From Neomegalonema sp. (GTDB lineage: Bacteria > Pseudomonadota > Alphaproteobacteria > Rhodobacterales > Rhodobacteraceae): 64,000 nt of DNA. A model generated the notes under the pieces. It did no database searches and had not been told where the DNA came from. It saw only the letters and a list, made by a program, of their open reading frames with translations. A program made the position numbers and the translations under genes. Positions 45,180-53,620 of the stretch are shown one piece after another; position 1 is the first letter of the stretch, and each line of letters starts with the position of its first letter. Location: positions 99,622 through 163,621 of the forward strand of contig NZ_JAQTXI010000008.1 of the NCBI RefSeq assembly GCF_028688855.1, given 5' to 3'.

Positions 45180-45676
45180 GCCGCCTGCTGATCCCGCGCC
45201 CCTTGACCCGCGAGAGCTTCGCGCCCTTCGGCCATGTGCTGGAGATTCCCGGCGCGCATCATTACCCGATCAACAAGGGCATGACCGAGCGCCATCACGA
45301 CCTCGCCCCGGTGGAGCTGGCGGGAGAGGGCGCGCGGGCGCTGATCTCGATCTTTCGCGGCCAGCCCTACGGCTTTCCGCTGAAGCTGGCCCATCTGGAG
45401 CGCCATCCTCTGGGGAGTCAGGCCTTCATGCCGCTGAACGGGCGTCCCTGGCTGGCGGTCGTGGCGCCCGATCTGCCCGACGGCGAGCCGGGACGCCCCG
45501 AGGCCTTCCTCTGCCGGGGCGATCAGGGGGCCTCCTATCCGCGCGGGCGCTGGCACGCCGTGCTGACTCCCTTCGGCGAGGCTCAGGATTTCCTCGTCGT
45601 GGATCGTGGCGGCGAGGGCGTGAATCTCGAAGAGCGCCTGTTCTCCGAAGCCTGGGAGATTCAGGCCCCCGCCTGA
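45176..45676 (+). CDS. allA: ureidoglycolate lyase AllA
   Basis: 166 residues from ATG 45176. Family motifs are PLTRESFAPFGHVLE, INKGMTERHHDLA, ISIFRGQPYGFPLKLAHLERHPLGSQAFMPL and YPRGRWHAVLTPF. It splits ureidoglycolate into glyoxylate and urea, the last step of the allantoin route. Its 3' end overlaps by 16 bases, tail to tail, with the guanine deaminase gene. Confidence 0.94.
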   Translation: MSRLLIPRPLTRESFAPFGHVLEIPGAHHYPINKGMTERHHDLAPVELAGEGARALISIFRGQPYGFPLKLAHLERHPLGSQAFMPLNGRPWLAVVAPDLPDGEPGRPEAFLCRGDQGASYPRGRWHAVLTPFGEAQDFLVVDRGGEGVNLEERLFSEAWEIQAPA

Positions 45677-46977
45677 TCCTCGCGGGCGTGGACCAGCTGG
45701 CCGCCCGACCAGCTTTCCAGCACCGCCCGGTCGTCGCCGAGGATGATCAGCGCGAAAAGCGCCTCCTCCCAGCTTTCGGCGCGGGAGGTCCGGCGCTTGA
45801 GCAAAGGCGTGGCCTGAAGATCGAGGACCGCCACGTCGGCCTCCAGGCCGGGCCGCAGGGCGCCGATCTTGTCCTGAAGCCGCAGGGTCTCCGCCGAGCC
45901 CTGGGTCATGAGGCTCCAGATCTGGCCCGCCGTCAGAGCCAGTCCGCGCATCCAGCCGACTTCATAGGCGGCGCGCATGGTGGCGAAGGGCGAGAAGCTC
46001 GACCCGCCGCCGACGTCCGTCGCCAGGCCGACCTTCACGCCCAGAGCCTTCAGCCCCGCCACGTCGCAGGCCCCCGAGCCGATGAACAGATTCGAGGTCG
46101 GGCAATGGGCGATCCCCGCGCCCGCCTCCGCCAGACGCGCCCTTTCGCGCTCGGTGAGGTGGATGGCGTGGCCGAAAAGCGCCCCCGGTCCGAGCAGCCC
46201 ATGGCGCTCATAGGCGCCGAGGTAATCCGGCGCCTCGGGATAAAGCGCGCGCATCCACGCGACTTCCGCCGTGTTTTCCGAAAGATGCGTCTGCATGGGG
46301 CAATCGGGATGCTCGCGCCAGAGCGCTCCCGCCGCCTCCATCTGCTCGGGCGTGGAGGTGGGCGCGAAACGCGGCGTCACGGCGTAGACGGCGCGGCCCT
46401 TCCCGTGCCAGCGCTCCAGCAGCGCCTTCGACTGGTCATAGCCGCTCTGGGCCGTGTCGCGGAGGTTCTCCGGGGCGTTGCGGTCCATCATGACCTTGCC
46501 GCCCACCGCCCGCAGACCCCTCCGCGCGGCGGCGCCGAAATAGGCCTCCACCGATTCCGGATGCACCGAGCAGAAAGCCGAAGTCGTCGTCACGCCATTG
46601 CGCAGGGTTTCGGCGAAGAAGGCCTCGGCGGCCTCTTCGGCGTAGGCGGAATCGCCGAAGCGGGCCTCTTCGGGAAAGGTGTAGCGGTTCAGCCAGGTCA
46701 GAAGCTGTTCGCCGAAGCTCGCGATGATCCCGATCTGAGGGTAGTGGATATGGCAATCCACGAAGCCCGGCGCGATCAGGCGGCCCTGGCCACAGGCGCG
46801 GACCTCCGCCGCAGGATGCGCCTTCAGAACGGCCTCCGCAGGCCCCGCCGCCAGGATCTTCCCGCCCGACATCGCTAACGCGCCGTCGGTCTCGACGCGC
46901 AGGCCTTCGGCTTCGGGCGCGAAGGGATCCTCGCCGAGGTGCAGCAAAGGCCCGCGCAGGATGATGGCGTCGCTCAT
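45661..46977 (-). CDS. guaD: guanine deaminase
   Basis: 438 residues from ATG 46977. Amidohydrolase motifs are GFVDCHIHYPQIGIIASFGEQLLTWLNRYTFPEE (HxH and the GuaD-typical following residues), QTHLSENTAEVAWM, GHAIHLTERERARL, HCPTSNLFIGSG and ATDVGGGSSFSPF. It converts guanine to xanthine, which enters the xanthine dehydrogenase step encoded next to it. It is divergent from a nucleobase/nucleoside ABC importer, across a 133-base gap with a 17-bp palindrome. Confidence 0.94.
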   Translation of the reverse strand: MSDAIILRGPLLHLGEDPFAPEAEGLRVETDGALAMSGGKILAAGPAEAVLKAHPAAEVRACGQGRLIAPGFVDCHIHYPQIGIIASFGEQLLTWLNRYTFPEEARFGDSAYAEEAAEAFFAETLRNGVTTTSAFCSVHPESVEAYFGAAARRGLRAVGGKVMMDRNAPENLRDTAQSGYDQSKALLERWHGKGRAVYAVTPRFAPTSTPEQMEAAGALWREHPDCPMQTHLSENTAEVAWMRALYPEAPDYLGAYERHGLLGPGALFGHAIHLTERERARLAEAGAGIAHCPTSNLFIGSGACDVAGLKALGVKVGLATDVGGGSSFSPFATMRAAYEVGWMRGLALTAGQIWSLMTQGSAETLRLQDKIGALRPGLEADVAVLDLQATPLLKRRTSRAESWEEALFALIILGDDRAVLESWSGGQLVHAREDQAGA

Positions 46978-47045
46978 GGATCCCCCCTCGCCGACGCCTT
47001 GCGGCGCGGCTTCTGCTCTTTTGCGATAAGATGATGACGATTGGC

Positions 47046-47062
47046 GTTTTGCAATGCAAAAC
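47046..47062. promoter_or_regulatory. 17-bp perfect palindrome between guaD and the BMP-type importer operon
   Basis: GTTTTGCAATGCAAAAC: eight bases either side of a central A are exact reverse complements. On the minus strand TTGCAA in this palindrome and TCTTAT 17 bases later make a reasonable guaD promoter, so a protein bound here would cover the -35 region. It is 49 bases before the importer ATG. Likely an operator for a purine-responsive regulator, not encoded in the window. Confidence 0.6.
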
Positions 47063-47110
47063 CCATCTTGCGCGCTTCGAAAGCCCGTTGCAGGATGTTT
47101 CCTTCCTCGC

Positions 47111-48703
47111 ATGGAAGCTCGGGAGGCCACCTTGACGGCAGATCCTTCTCCTCCTTCCTTTTCCTCCGCCGTCTCCGCCCGGCGCCCGCTTTTCGAAGCG
47201 CGAGGGATCGTCAAGCGATACGGAAGCTTCACCGCCAACGACCATGTGGACCTGACCATCCTCCCCGGCGAGCGCCATGCGCTGCTCGGCGAGAACGGCG
47301 CGGGGAAATCCACCTTCGTCAAGATGATCTACGGCGCCCTCCAGCCCACCGAGGGCGAATTCTTCTGGGAAGGCGAGCCCTTGCGGCTCTCCGGCCCCGC
47401 CGAGGCGCGGCGGCTCGGGATCGGCATGGCCTTTCAGCATTTCTCGGTCTTCGAGGGGCTGAGCGCGCTGGAGAACGTGGCCCTCGCGCTGCCGCCCGAG
47501 CCCCTGGCGGCTCTGGACCGGCGGGTGCGGGAGGTCTCTGGAGACTACGGCCTGCCGGTCGATCCCTCGAAGCCGGTGCATGCGCTCTCGGTGGGCGAGC
47601 GCCAGAGGGTCGAGCTGCTGCGCTGCCTCCTGCAGAATCCGCGCTTGCTGATCCTCGACGAACCCACCTCCGTGCTGACTCCTCAGGAGGCCGAGACGCT
47701 CTTTCGCGCCCTGGAGAAGCTCTCCGCCGAGGGCTGCGCCATCCTCTACATCTCGCATCGGCTGGAGGAGGTGCGGGCGCTCTGCTCGCGGGCGACCATC
47801 CTGCGGCGCGGCAAGGTCACGGCGGAGGTCGATCCGCGCGCCACCACGGCGCGGGCTCTGGCCGAGGCCATGGTGGGCGCCGAGATCCTCGACGTGAAGC
47901 GCCCCTCCGGCGATCAGCCGCGCGGCGAGGAGATCCTTCAGGTCGAGCGCCTGAGCCTGCCCGCCGACGGGCCTTTCGGCGTGGCGCTCAAGGAGATCTC
48001 CTTCAGCCTGCGCGGAGGCGAGATCCTCGGCGTGGCCGGGGTGGCGGGCGAGGGGCAGAACGAATTCATGGACGCCCTCACCGGAGAGCGCCGCGCGCCT
48101 GAAGCGGGGATGATCCGCATCGCGGGGGTTCCGGCGGGGCGCCTCGATCCCACCGGACGCCGCAGGCTCGGGGCGGCCTTCGCGCCCGAAGAGCGCAATG
48201 GCCATGGCGCCGTCGGCGACGCGCCCCTGAGCGAAGCGCTTTTCCTCACGCGGCGCCATGAGGCGGGCGCCATGGGGGCGGGGGGCTGGCTCTCGCGCTT
48301 CTGGGCCGCCGGAGAGACCCGCCGCATCCGCGAACGCTTCGACGTGCGGGCGGCCGGAGACGATCCCCCTGCGCGGAGTCTGTCGGGCGGCAATCTCCAG
48401 AAGTTCCTGATGGGGCGCGAGATCGTCCGGGCGCCGAAGCTGCTGATCGCGGCCCAGCCCGGCTGGGGCGTGGACGCGGGCGCCGCCGCCGCCATCCAGA
48501 GCGCCTTGCGCGCTCTGGCCGATCAGGGCGCGGCGGTTCTGGTGGTGAGCCAGGATCTGGACGAGATCTTCGCCCTGGCCGACCGCATCGCGGTGATCAG
48601 CCGGGGGCGTCTGTCGGAGGCCTATCCCGCCGTCGGCATGACTCCCGAACGCGTCGGCCTGCTGATGGGCGCAGGCCATTCCAGCCCGGAGGCCGCCGCA
48701 TGA
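47111..48703 (+). CDS. nucleoside/nucleobase ABC importer ATP-binding protein (two-domain, BMP-type system)
   Basis: 530 residues from ATG 47111. A TTG at 47132 has a better ribosome site (GGGAGG five bases upstream) and may be the real start; an earlier ATG at 47054 lies inside the palindrome and is unlikely. Two fused ABC domains: first with Walker A GENGAGKST, signature LSVGERQR and Walker B LLILDEPTSVLTP; second with GVAGEGQNEF as the modified Walker A, LSGGNLQK and LLIAAQPGWGVD, where the Walker B Glu is replaced. Such degenerate second domains are normal in this importer family. It powers the two permeases downstream. Confidence 0.9.
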   Translation: MEAREATLTADPSPPSFSSAVSARRPLFEARGIVKRYGSFTANDHVDLTILPGERHALLGENGAGKSTFVKMIYGALQPTEGEFFWEGEPLRLSGPAEARRLGIGMAFQHFSVFEGLSALENVALALPPEPLAALDRRVREVSGDYGLPVDPSKPVHALSVGERQRVELLRCLLQNPRLLILDEPTSVLTPQEAETLFRALEKLSAEGCAILYISHRLEEVRALCSRATILRRGKVTAEVDPRATTARALAEAMVGAEILDVKRPSGDQPRGEEILQVERLSLPADGPFGVALKEISFSLRGGEILGVAGVAGEGQNEFMDALTGERRAPEAGMIRIAGVPAGRLDPTGRRRLGAAFAPEERNGHGAVGDAPLSEALFLTRRHEAGAMGAGGWLSRFWAAGETRRIRERFDVRAAGDDPPARSLSGGNLQKFLMGREIVRAPKLLIAAQPGWGVDAGAAAAIQSALRALADQGAAVLVVSQDLDEIFALADRIAVISRGRLSEAYPAVGMTPERVGLLMGAGHSSPEAAA

Positions 48704-49767
48704 TCCGACTCGAACCGCGCGCCGCCCCCTCGAAGCTCATGGCGATGCTCTCGCCGCTGATCGCCATCCTCCTGACGCTGATCGCGGGGGCTCTGCTCTT
48801 CGCGCTGCTCGGACAGGATCCCGTGGAGGCCCTGAGGGTCTATTTCCTCTCGCCCTTCGACGACGCCTACATGCGCGCCGAGGTGCTGGTGAAGGCGATT
48901 CCTCTGGCGCTGATGGGCGCGGGTCTGGCGGTCTGTTTCCGGGCCAACGTCTGGAACATCGGCGCGGCGGGACAATTCACCCTCGGGGCGATTGGCGCGG
49001 GGGCGGCGGCGCTCTTCATTCCGGCGGAGTCGCCTTTCGCGATGCTGGCGGTCCCGCTGATCGCCGGAGCCCTCTGCGGCATGGCCTGGGCCGCGATTCC
49101 GGCGGCCTTGCGCACGCGTCTGAGCGTCAACGAGATCCTCGTCAGCCTCATGCTGACCTATGTGGCGGCGCTGCTGCTCGACTGGCTGGTGCGGGGGCCC
49201 TGGCGCAATCCGCGCGGCTTCGGCTTTCCCCAGACCAACGCCTTTCCGGAATGGGCGCATGTCCCGCTCCTCGTCGAGGGCACGCGTCTGCATGTCGGGG
49301 CCTTTCTGGCCGTGGCGGCTGCGGCGGGGCTCTGGCTGATGATGTCCCGGACCCTGCGGGGCCTGCGTCTGCGGGTGACGGGCGCCGCCCCGAGGGCCGC
49401 GCGTTTCGCGGGATTCTCGGCGGCGGGCGACGTCTGGTTCGTGCTGCTGCTCTCGGGAGGGCTGGCCGGTCTGGCCGGAGCGCTCGAAGCGACCTCCATC
49501 GTGGGGCGTCTTCAGCCCGAGATCGGGGCTCAGGCGGGATTCACGGCGATCATCGTCGCCTTTCTGGGGAGGCTCAATCCCCTGGGCGCGCTGCTCGGAG
49601 CTCTGGTTCTGGCGGTGAGCGCCATCGGCGGCGAGAACGCGCAGATCCTGCTGCGTCTGCCGAAGAACGTCGCGGGGGTGTTTCAGGGGATGCTGCTGTT
49701 CTTCCTGCTCGCCTGCGACTCGTTGATCGCCTATCGCCCGCGCCTCGTCGCGCGGCGCAGAGCCTGA
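48700..49767 (+). CDS. nucleoside/nucleobase ABC importer permease 1
   Basis: 355 residues, about ten membrane segments. Family markers are PLALMGAGLAVCFRANVWNIGAAGQFTLGAIGAG, NEILVSLMLTYVAALLLDWLVRGPW and GFSAAGDVWFVLLLSGGLAGLAGALEA, followed by the GFTAIIVAFLGRLNP segment. Together with the next gene product it forms the channel. ATG 48700 overlaps the ATPase stop by 4 bp. Confidence 0.92.
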   Translation: MIRLEPRAAPSKLMAMLSPLIAILLTLIAGALLFALLGQDPVEALRVYFLSPFDDAYMRAEVLVKAIPLALMGAGLAVCFRANVWNIGAAGQFTLGAIGAGAAALFIPAESPFAMLAVPLIAGALCGMAWAAIPAALRTRLSVNEILVSLMLTYVAALLLDWLVRGPWRNPRGFGFPQTNAFPEWAHVPLLVEGTRLHVGAFLAVAAAAGLWLMMSRTLRGLRLRVTGAAPRAARFAGFSAAGDVWFVLLLSGGLAGLAGALEATSIVGRLQPEIGAQAGFTAIIVAFLGRLNPLGALLGALVLAVSAIGGENAQILLRLPKNVAGVFQGMLLFFLLACDSLIAYRPRLVARRRA

Positions 49768-49781
49768 AGGGAGGGCGCGCC

Positions 49782-50687
49782 ATGGAGGCTTTCGTCGCCG
49801 CGATGATCGTCGCCGCCACGCCTTTGCTCTTCGCCGCGCTCGGCGAGCTGGTGGCGGAGCGGTCCGGTGTCCTCAACCTCGGGGTGGAGGGCATGATGCT
49901 GGTGGGGGCGGTCTGCGCCTTCATCGTCGCCAAGAGCACCGGCTCGACGGCGGCGGGGGCTCTTGCGGGCGCCGGGGCGGGACTGGCCATGGCGGCGCTC
50001 TTCGCGCTGGTCGCTCTGGGCTTCTCGGCCAATCAGGCGGCGGCGGGTCTGGCGCTGACCATCTTCGGCGGCGGGCTTTCGGGTCTGCTGGGCCGCGATT
50101 ACGTCGGCGTTCCCCTGCCCAAGCCGGGGCCGCTCTTTCCGGCCTCCTGGGCCGAGGCGATCCCCTATGGCAAGGCGATCTTCGGTCATGACGCCATGGT
50201 CTATCTGGCTCTGGCTTCGGCGGTGGGGATCTGGTGGTTCCTCGCCCGGGCGCGGGGCGGACTCAAGCTGCGGGCGGCCGGAGACAACGCCGAATCCGGC
50301 CATGCGCTGGGATTGCCCGTCCTGAGGATCCGCTTTCTGGCGGTCCTGTTCGGAGGCGCCATGGCGGGATTGGGCGGCGCCTATCTCTCGCTGGCCTATA
50401 CGCCCATGTGGGGCGAGGGCATGACTGCGGGACGCGGCTGGATCGCTCTGGCGCTGGTGGTCTTCGCGGGCTGGCGGGTGGGCTGGGTGGCGGCGGGAGC
50501 GGTTCTCTTCGCCGCCGTGACGCAGCTTCAGTTCTACGCCCAGGGCTGGGGCTGGCGCGCGCCTTCGCAATTCTGGGCGGCGGCGCCCTATCTCGCCACG
50601 ATCCTCGCGCTGGCGCTGCTGGCCGGACGCCGGACGGCGGGCTCGGCGCCGGCGGCGCTGGGCCGGATCTTCCGCCCCTCATCCTGA
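49782..50687 (+). CDS. nucleoside/nucleobase ABC importer permease 2
   Basis: 301 residues from ATG 49782, with GGGAGG ten bases upstream. Family segments are ATPLLFAALGELVAERSGVLNLGVEGMMLVGAVCAF, SANQAAAGLALTIFGGGLSG and RAAGDNAESGHALGLPVLRIRFLAVLFGGAMAGLGGAYLSLAY (in parts). This is the usual partner of the longer permease in BMP-type importers. It lies 14 bases downstream of that gene. Confidence 0.93.
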   Translation: MEAFVAAMIVAATPLLFAALGELVAERSGVLNLGVEGMMLVGAVCAFIVAKSTGSTAAGALAGAGAGLAMAALFALVALGFSANQAAAGLALTIFGGGLSGLLGRDYVGVPLPKPGPLFPASWAEAIPYGKAIFGHDAMVYLALASAVGIWWFLARARGGLKLRAAGDNAESGHALGLPVLRIRFLAVLFGGAMAGLGGAYLSLAYTPMWGEGMTAGRGWIALALVVFAGWRVGWVAAGAVLFAAVTQLQFYAQGWGWRAPSQFWAAAPYLATILALALLAGRRTAGSAPAALGRIFRPSS

Positions 50688-50749
50688 AATTCCTCAAGAT
50701 CCGCGCGGAGGCCTTCCAGAGCCTTCGCGCTCAAGGCAAGGAGCCTCTC

Positions 50750-51832
50750 ATGATTCTCAGACGCAGCCTGCTGATCGGCGCCGCCGCTCTGGCGATGGCC
50801 TCCGGCGCGCCCGCCGCCTTCGCTCAGGAGGAGCCGCTGAAGGTCGGCTTCATCTACGTCGGCCCCGTCGGCGACTTCGGCTGGAGCTACCAGCATGATC
50901 AGGGCCGCCTCGCCCTTGAAAAGGAGTTCGGCGATCGCGTCCAGACCACCTACGTCGAGAGCGTGCCCGAAGGCCCCGACGCCGAACGCGTCCTGCGTCA
51001 GCTGGCGACGAGCGGCCACAAGCTGATCTTCGCGACCTCCTTCGGCTTCGGCGACGCCACCGCCAAGATCGCCAAGGCCTTCCCGGACGTGAAGTTCGAA
51101 CACGCCACCGGCTATATCCGCGACGTGAATCTCGCGACCTATTCGGGCCGCTTCGAGGAAGGCCGCTACATCCTCGGCGTGATCGCGGGCAAGACCACGA
51201 CCTCGAACAAGATCGGCTACATCGGCGCCTTCCCCATCCCCGAGGTTCTGCGCGGCGTCAACGCCTTCACGCTGGGGCTCCAGTCGGTGAACCCGGAGGC
51301 CACGGTTTCGGTCGTCTGGGCGAACACCTGGTATGATCCCGGCAAGGAGGCCGACGCCGCCAACGCCGTGATCGCGCAGGGCGCCGACGTCATCGCCCAG
51401 CACACCGACAGCCCCGCGCCGCTCCAGGCCGCCGAGAACGCCGGAAACGTCAAGGTCTTCGGCCAGGCCTCGGACATGATCCAGTTCGCCCCGACGGCGC
51501 AGCTCACCGCCATCGTGGACGACTGGGCGCCCTATTACATCGGGCGCGTCCAGGCCGTGCTCGACGGCACCTGGGAGAGCCAGGACCATTGGGGCGGCCT
51601 CGCGGCGGGCGACGTCCACATGGCACCCTACACCAACATGCCCGACGAGGTGAAGGCGCTGGCCGAAGAGACCCAGGCGAAGATCGCCTCGGGCGAGCTG
51701 AACATCTTCTCCGGCCCGATCTCGGACCGCGACGGAACCGAGCGCGTCGCGGCGGGCGAGGCTCTCGACGACGCCGCCCAGCTGGAGATGAACTGGTTCG
51801 TCAAGGGCGTGCAGGGCGATCTGCCGAAGTGA
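50750..51832 (+). CDS. BMP-family periplasmic binding protein of the nucleoside/nucleobase importer
   Basis: 360 residues from ATG 50750 (AAGGAG nine bases upstream). Signal peptide MILRRSLLIGAAALAMASGAPAAFAQ. The mature start EEPLKVGFIYVGPVGDFGWSYQHDQGR is typical of the Bmp/Med family, as is ATSFGFGDATAKIAKAFPDVKFEHATGY. The protein ends DAAQLEMNWFVKGVQGDLPK. It binds the purine nucleoside or base in the periplasm. Placement next to guaD, xdhABC and the allantoin genes supports a purine substrate. Confidence 0.92.
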   Translation: MILRRSLLIGAAALAMASGAPAAFAQEEPLKVGFIYVGPVGDFGWSYQHDQGRLALEKEFGDRVQTTYVESVPEGPDAERVLRQLATSGHKLIFATSFGFGDATAKIAKAFPDVKFEHATGYIRDVNLATYSGRFEEGRYILGVIAGKTTTSNKIGYIGAFPIPEVLRGVNAFTLGLQSVNPEATVSVVWANTWYDPGKEADAANAVIAQGADVIAQHTDSPAPLQAAENAGNVKVFGQASDMIQFAPTAQLTAIVDDWAPYYIGRVQAVLDGTWESQDHWGGLAAGDVHMAPYTNMPDEVKALAEETQAKIASGELNIFSGPISDRDGTERVAAGEALDDAAQLEMNWFVKGVQGDLPK

Positions 51833-51853
51833 TCCTCCCGGCCTGAAGGCTTC

Positions 51854-51890
51854 GCGGCGGGCGCCTCCTCGGGAAGGGGGCGCCCGTCGC
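51854..51890 (+). terminator. 12-bp hairpin between the importer operon and the aldehyde dehydrogenase gene
   Basis: GCGGCGGGCGCC (51854-51865) pairs with GGCGCCCGTCGC (51879-51890) with one G-U wobble and a 13-base loop, followed by GCTTTC. It lies between convergent genes and probably serves as a terminator for the plus strand, although the U-run is poor. Confidence 0.6.
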
Positions 51891-51894
51891 GCTT

Positions 51895-53325
51895 TCAGCG
51901 CAGCAGGAAGCCGAGGATGCGGTCGGCCGTCTCGCCGAAGGGCGGGCGCAGCAGCCGCGTTCCGTTCCAGCGATGCTGGCTGAAGACCGCCCTGGCGTGG
52001 CTCATGGCGCGGAAGCCCTCGGGGCCGTGAGAGGCTCCCATGCCGCTGGCGCCGACGCCGCCGAAGGGCAGATCATCCTGCGCGACATGCATCAGCACTC
52101 CGTTCAGCGTCACGCCGCCCGAGGTGGTGCGGGCGAGGAGCTTGCGGCGGTCGGCGTCGTCGGGGCCGAAGAAGTAGAGCGCCAGAGGCCGGGGACGGGC
52201 GTTGATCCAGGCTATGGCCTCGTCGATTCCGCGATAGGGAACCACAGGCAGCAGAGGCCCGAAGATCTCTTCGCGGAGGATCTTCATCTCGTCGGTCGCG
52301 TCGAGGATCAGCGCAGGCGCGAGCGTCCGGGGACGGCTGGCGGCCTCCTGGGCGCGGCTCCCCAGAAGCCGGATCCGCGCGCCTTTCTCCCCGGCTTCGG
52401 CGAGCATCTCCTGAAGCCTCCGGAAATGGCGGTCGTTGGCGATGGCGGCGTAATCGGGGCTGGTCGGGCCGGCGGGATAGAGCTTCGCGACCGCCGCGTC
52501 GCAGGCCGCGGCGAAGGCTTCGACCTCGCCGTGAGGGATCAGCGCGTAATCCGGCGCGACGCAGGTCTGTCCGGCGTTGGCGAGCTTGCCGTAGACGACG
52601 TCCTCGGCGATGCGCGCGAGATCGCCGCCCCGCGCCACGACGACCGGAGACTTGCCGCCCAGCTCCAGCGTGACCGGCGTGAGGTTGGCGCTGGCGGCGC
52701 GCATCGCCTCGCGCCCGACCGCCGTGCTTCCGGTGAAGAACAGATGGTCGAAGGGCAGGGCGCAGAAGGCCGCGCCCGTCCGGGCGTCGCCCTGAACCAC
52801 CGCGACCTCTTCGGCGGAGAAGGCTCCTGCGAGCGTCTCCGCGAGCAGGGCGCTGGTGCGGGGCGTGAATTCGGAGGGCTTGAGCATCGCGCGGTTCCCC
52901 GCCGCCAGAGCCGTCGCCAGAGGCGTGAGCGTCAGAAAGACCGGGTAGTTCCACGGCGAGAGAATCCCCACCACCCCGAGCGGCTGATATTCCACCCGCG
53001 CCGAACCCGACTGGAAGTGGATCCCCACGCGCCGCCGCTCCGGACGCATGAAGCGGCGCAGATTCCGGCGCAGATAATCTATGAGGTTCAGGCTGGGCGC
53101 GAGCTCCATGAGGGCGGTCTCGTGACTCGGGCGATGGCCGAAATCCTCCGAGATCGCCGCCGCCAGAGCCGCGCGACGCTCGAGGAGCGCCGCCCGCAGC
53201 TTCTCCAGAGCCGCGCGGCGGGCGTCGAGATCCGGCGGGCCCTCGCGCAGGAAGGCGGCGCGCTGGCGCTCCAGAAGTCCGGCGAGGGCCGTGGTCTCCT
53301 CGAGGACGGGGGCGGGGGCGTTCAT
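51895..53325 (-). CDS. coniferyl-aldehyde-dehydrogenase-like NAD(P)-dependent aldehyde dehydrogenase
   Basis: 476 residues. The order of motifs is GVVGILSPWNYPVFLTLTP, LKPSEFTPRTSALL, FFTGSTAVGREAM, catalytic Glu in TLELGGKSPVVV and catalytic Cys in NAGQTCVAPDY. The N-terminus (RAAFLREGPPDLDARRAALEKL) and short length match the CalB-type subfamily, which oxidises coniferyl and other aldehydes, including fatty ones. Neighbouring genes give little context. The aldehyde substrate is uncertain. Confidence 0.9.
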   Translation of the reverse strand: MNAPAPVLEETTALAGLLERQRAAFLREGPPDLDARRAALEKLRAALLERRAALAAAISEDFGHRPSHETALMELAPSLNLIDYLRRNLRRFMRPERRRVGIHFQSGSARVEYQPLGVVGILSPWNYPVFLTLTPLATALAAGNRAMLKPSEFTPRTSALLAETLAGAFSAEEVAVVQGDARTGAAFCALPFDHLFFTGSTAVGREAMRAASANLTPVTLELGGKSPVVVARGGDLARIAEDVVYGKLANAGQTCVAPDYALIPHGEVEAFAAACDAAVAKLYPAGPTSPDYAAIANDRHFRRLQEMLAEAGEKGARIRLLGSRAQEAASRPRTLAPALILDATDEMKILREEIFGPLLPVVPYRGIDEAIAWINARPRPLALYFFGPDDADRRKLLARTTSGGVTLNGVLMHVAQDDLPFGGVGASGMGASHGPEGFRAMSHARAVFSQHRWNGTRLLRPPFGETADRILGFLLR

Positions 53326-53620
53326 GGAGGGCTCCTTCGTCGGGGGGATTTCAGGGCTGGAACTTCGGGGGCGCGATCCCGGGAATCTGGGGCCTGAGCG
53401 GGGCGGGCGAAAGTCCGGAACCAGGGAAAATCCTCCTGCGGATTCTCCCGGGAGGCGTAAATCCTGTCAGGAAATCTCCTCCAGATGGTTGAATGATCGG
53501 CGTTCGAGGTTGCGCCCGGCCCTTGCGAAGCCCATCTGCGGCGAAGAGAGGTCTGCGAGAGACCGGATGTTCGTCATGCGGCGCGAGGCGCGAGGTCTCC
53601 GCCCCGAGAGGAGACCCGAG

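Noticed and set aside
47054..47110. Upstream ATG extending the BMP-importer ATPase by 19 residues
   Set aside because: It lies inside the 17-bp palindrome, has no ribosome site, and the added residues do not look conserved.
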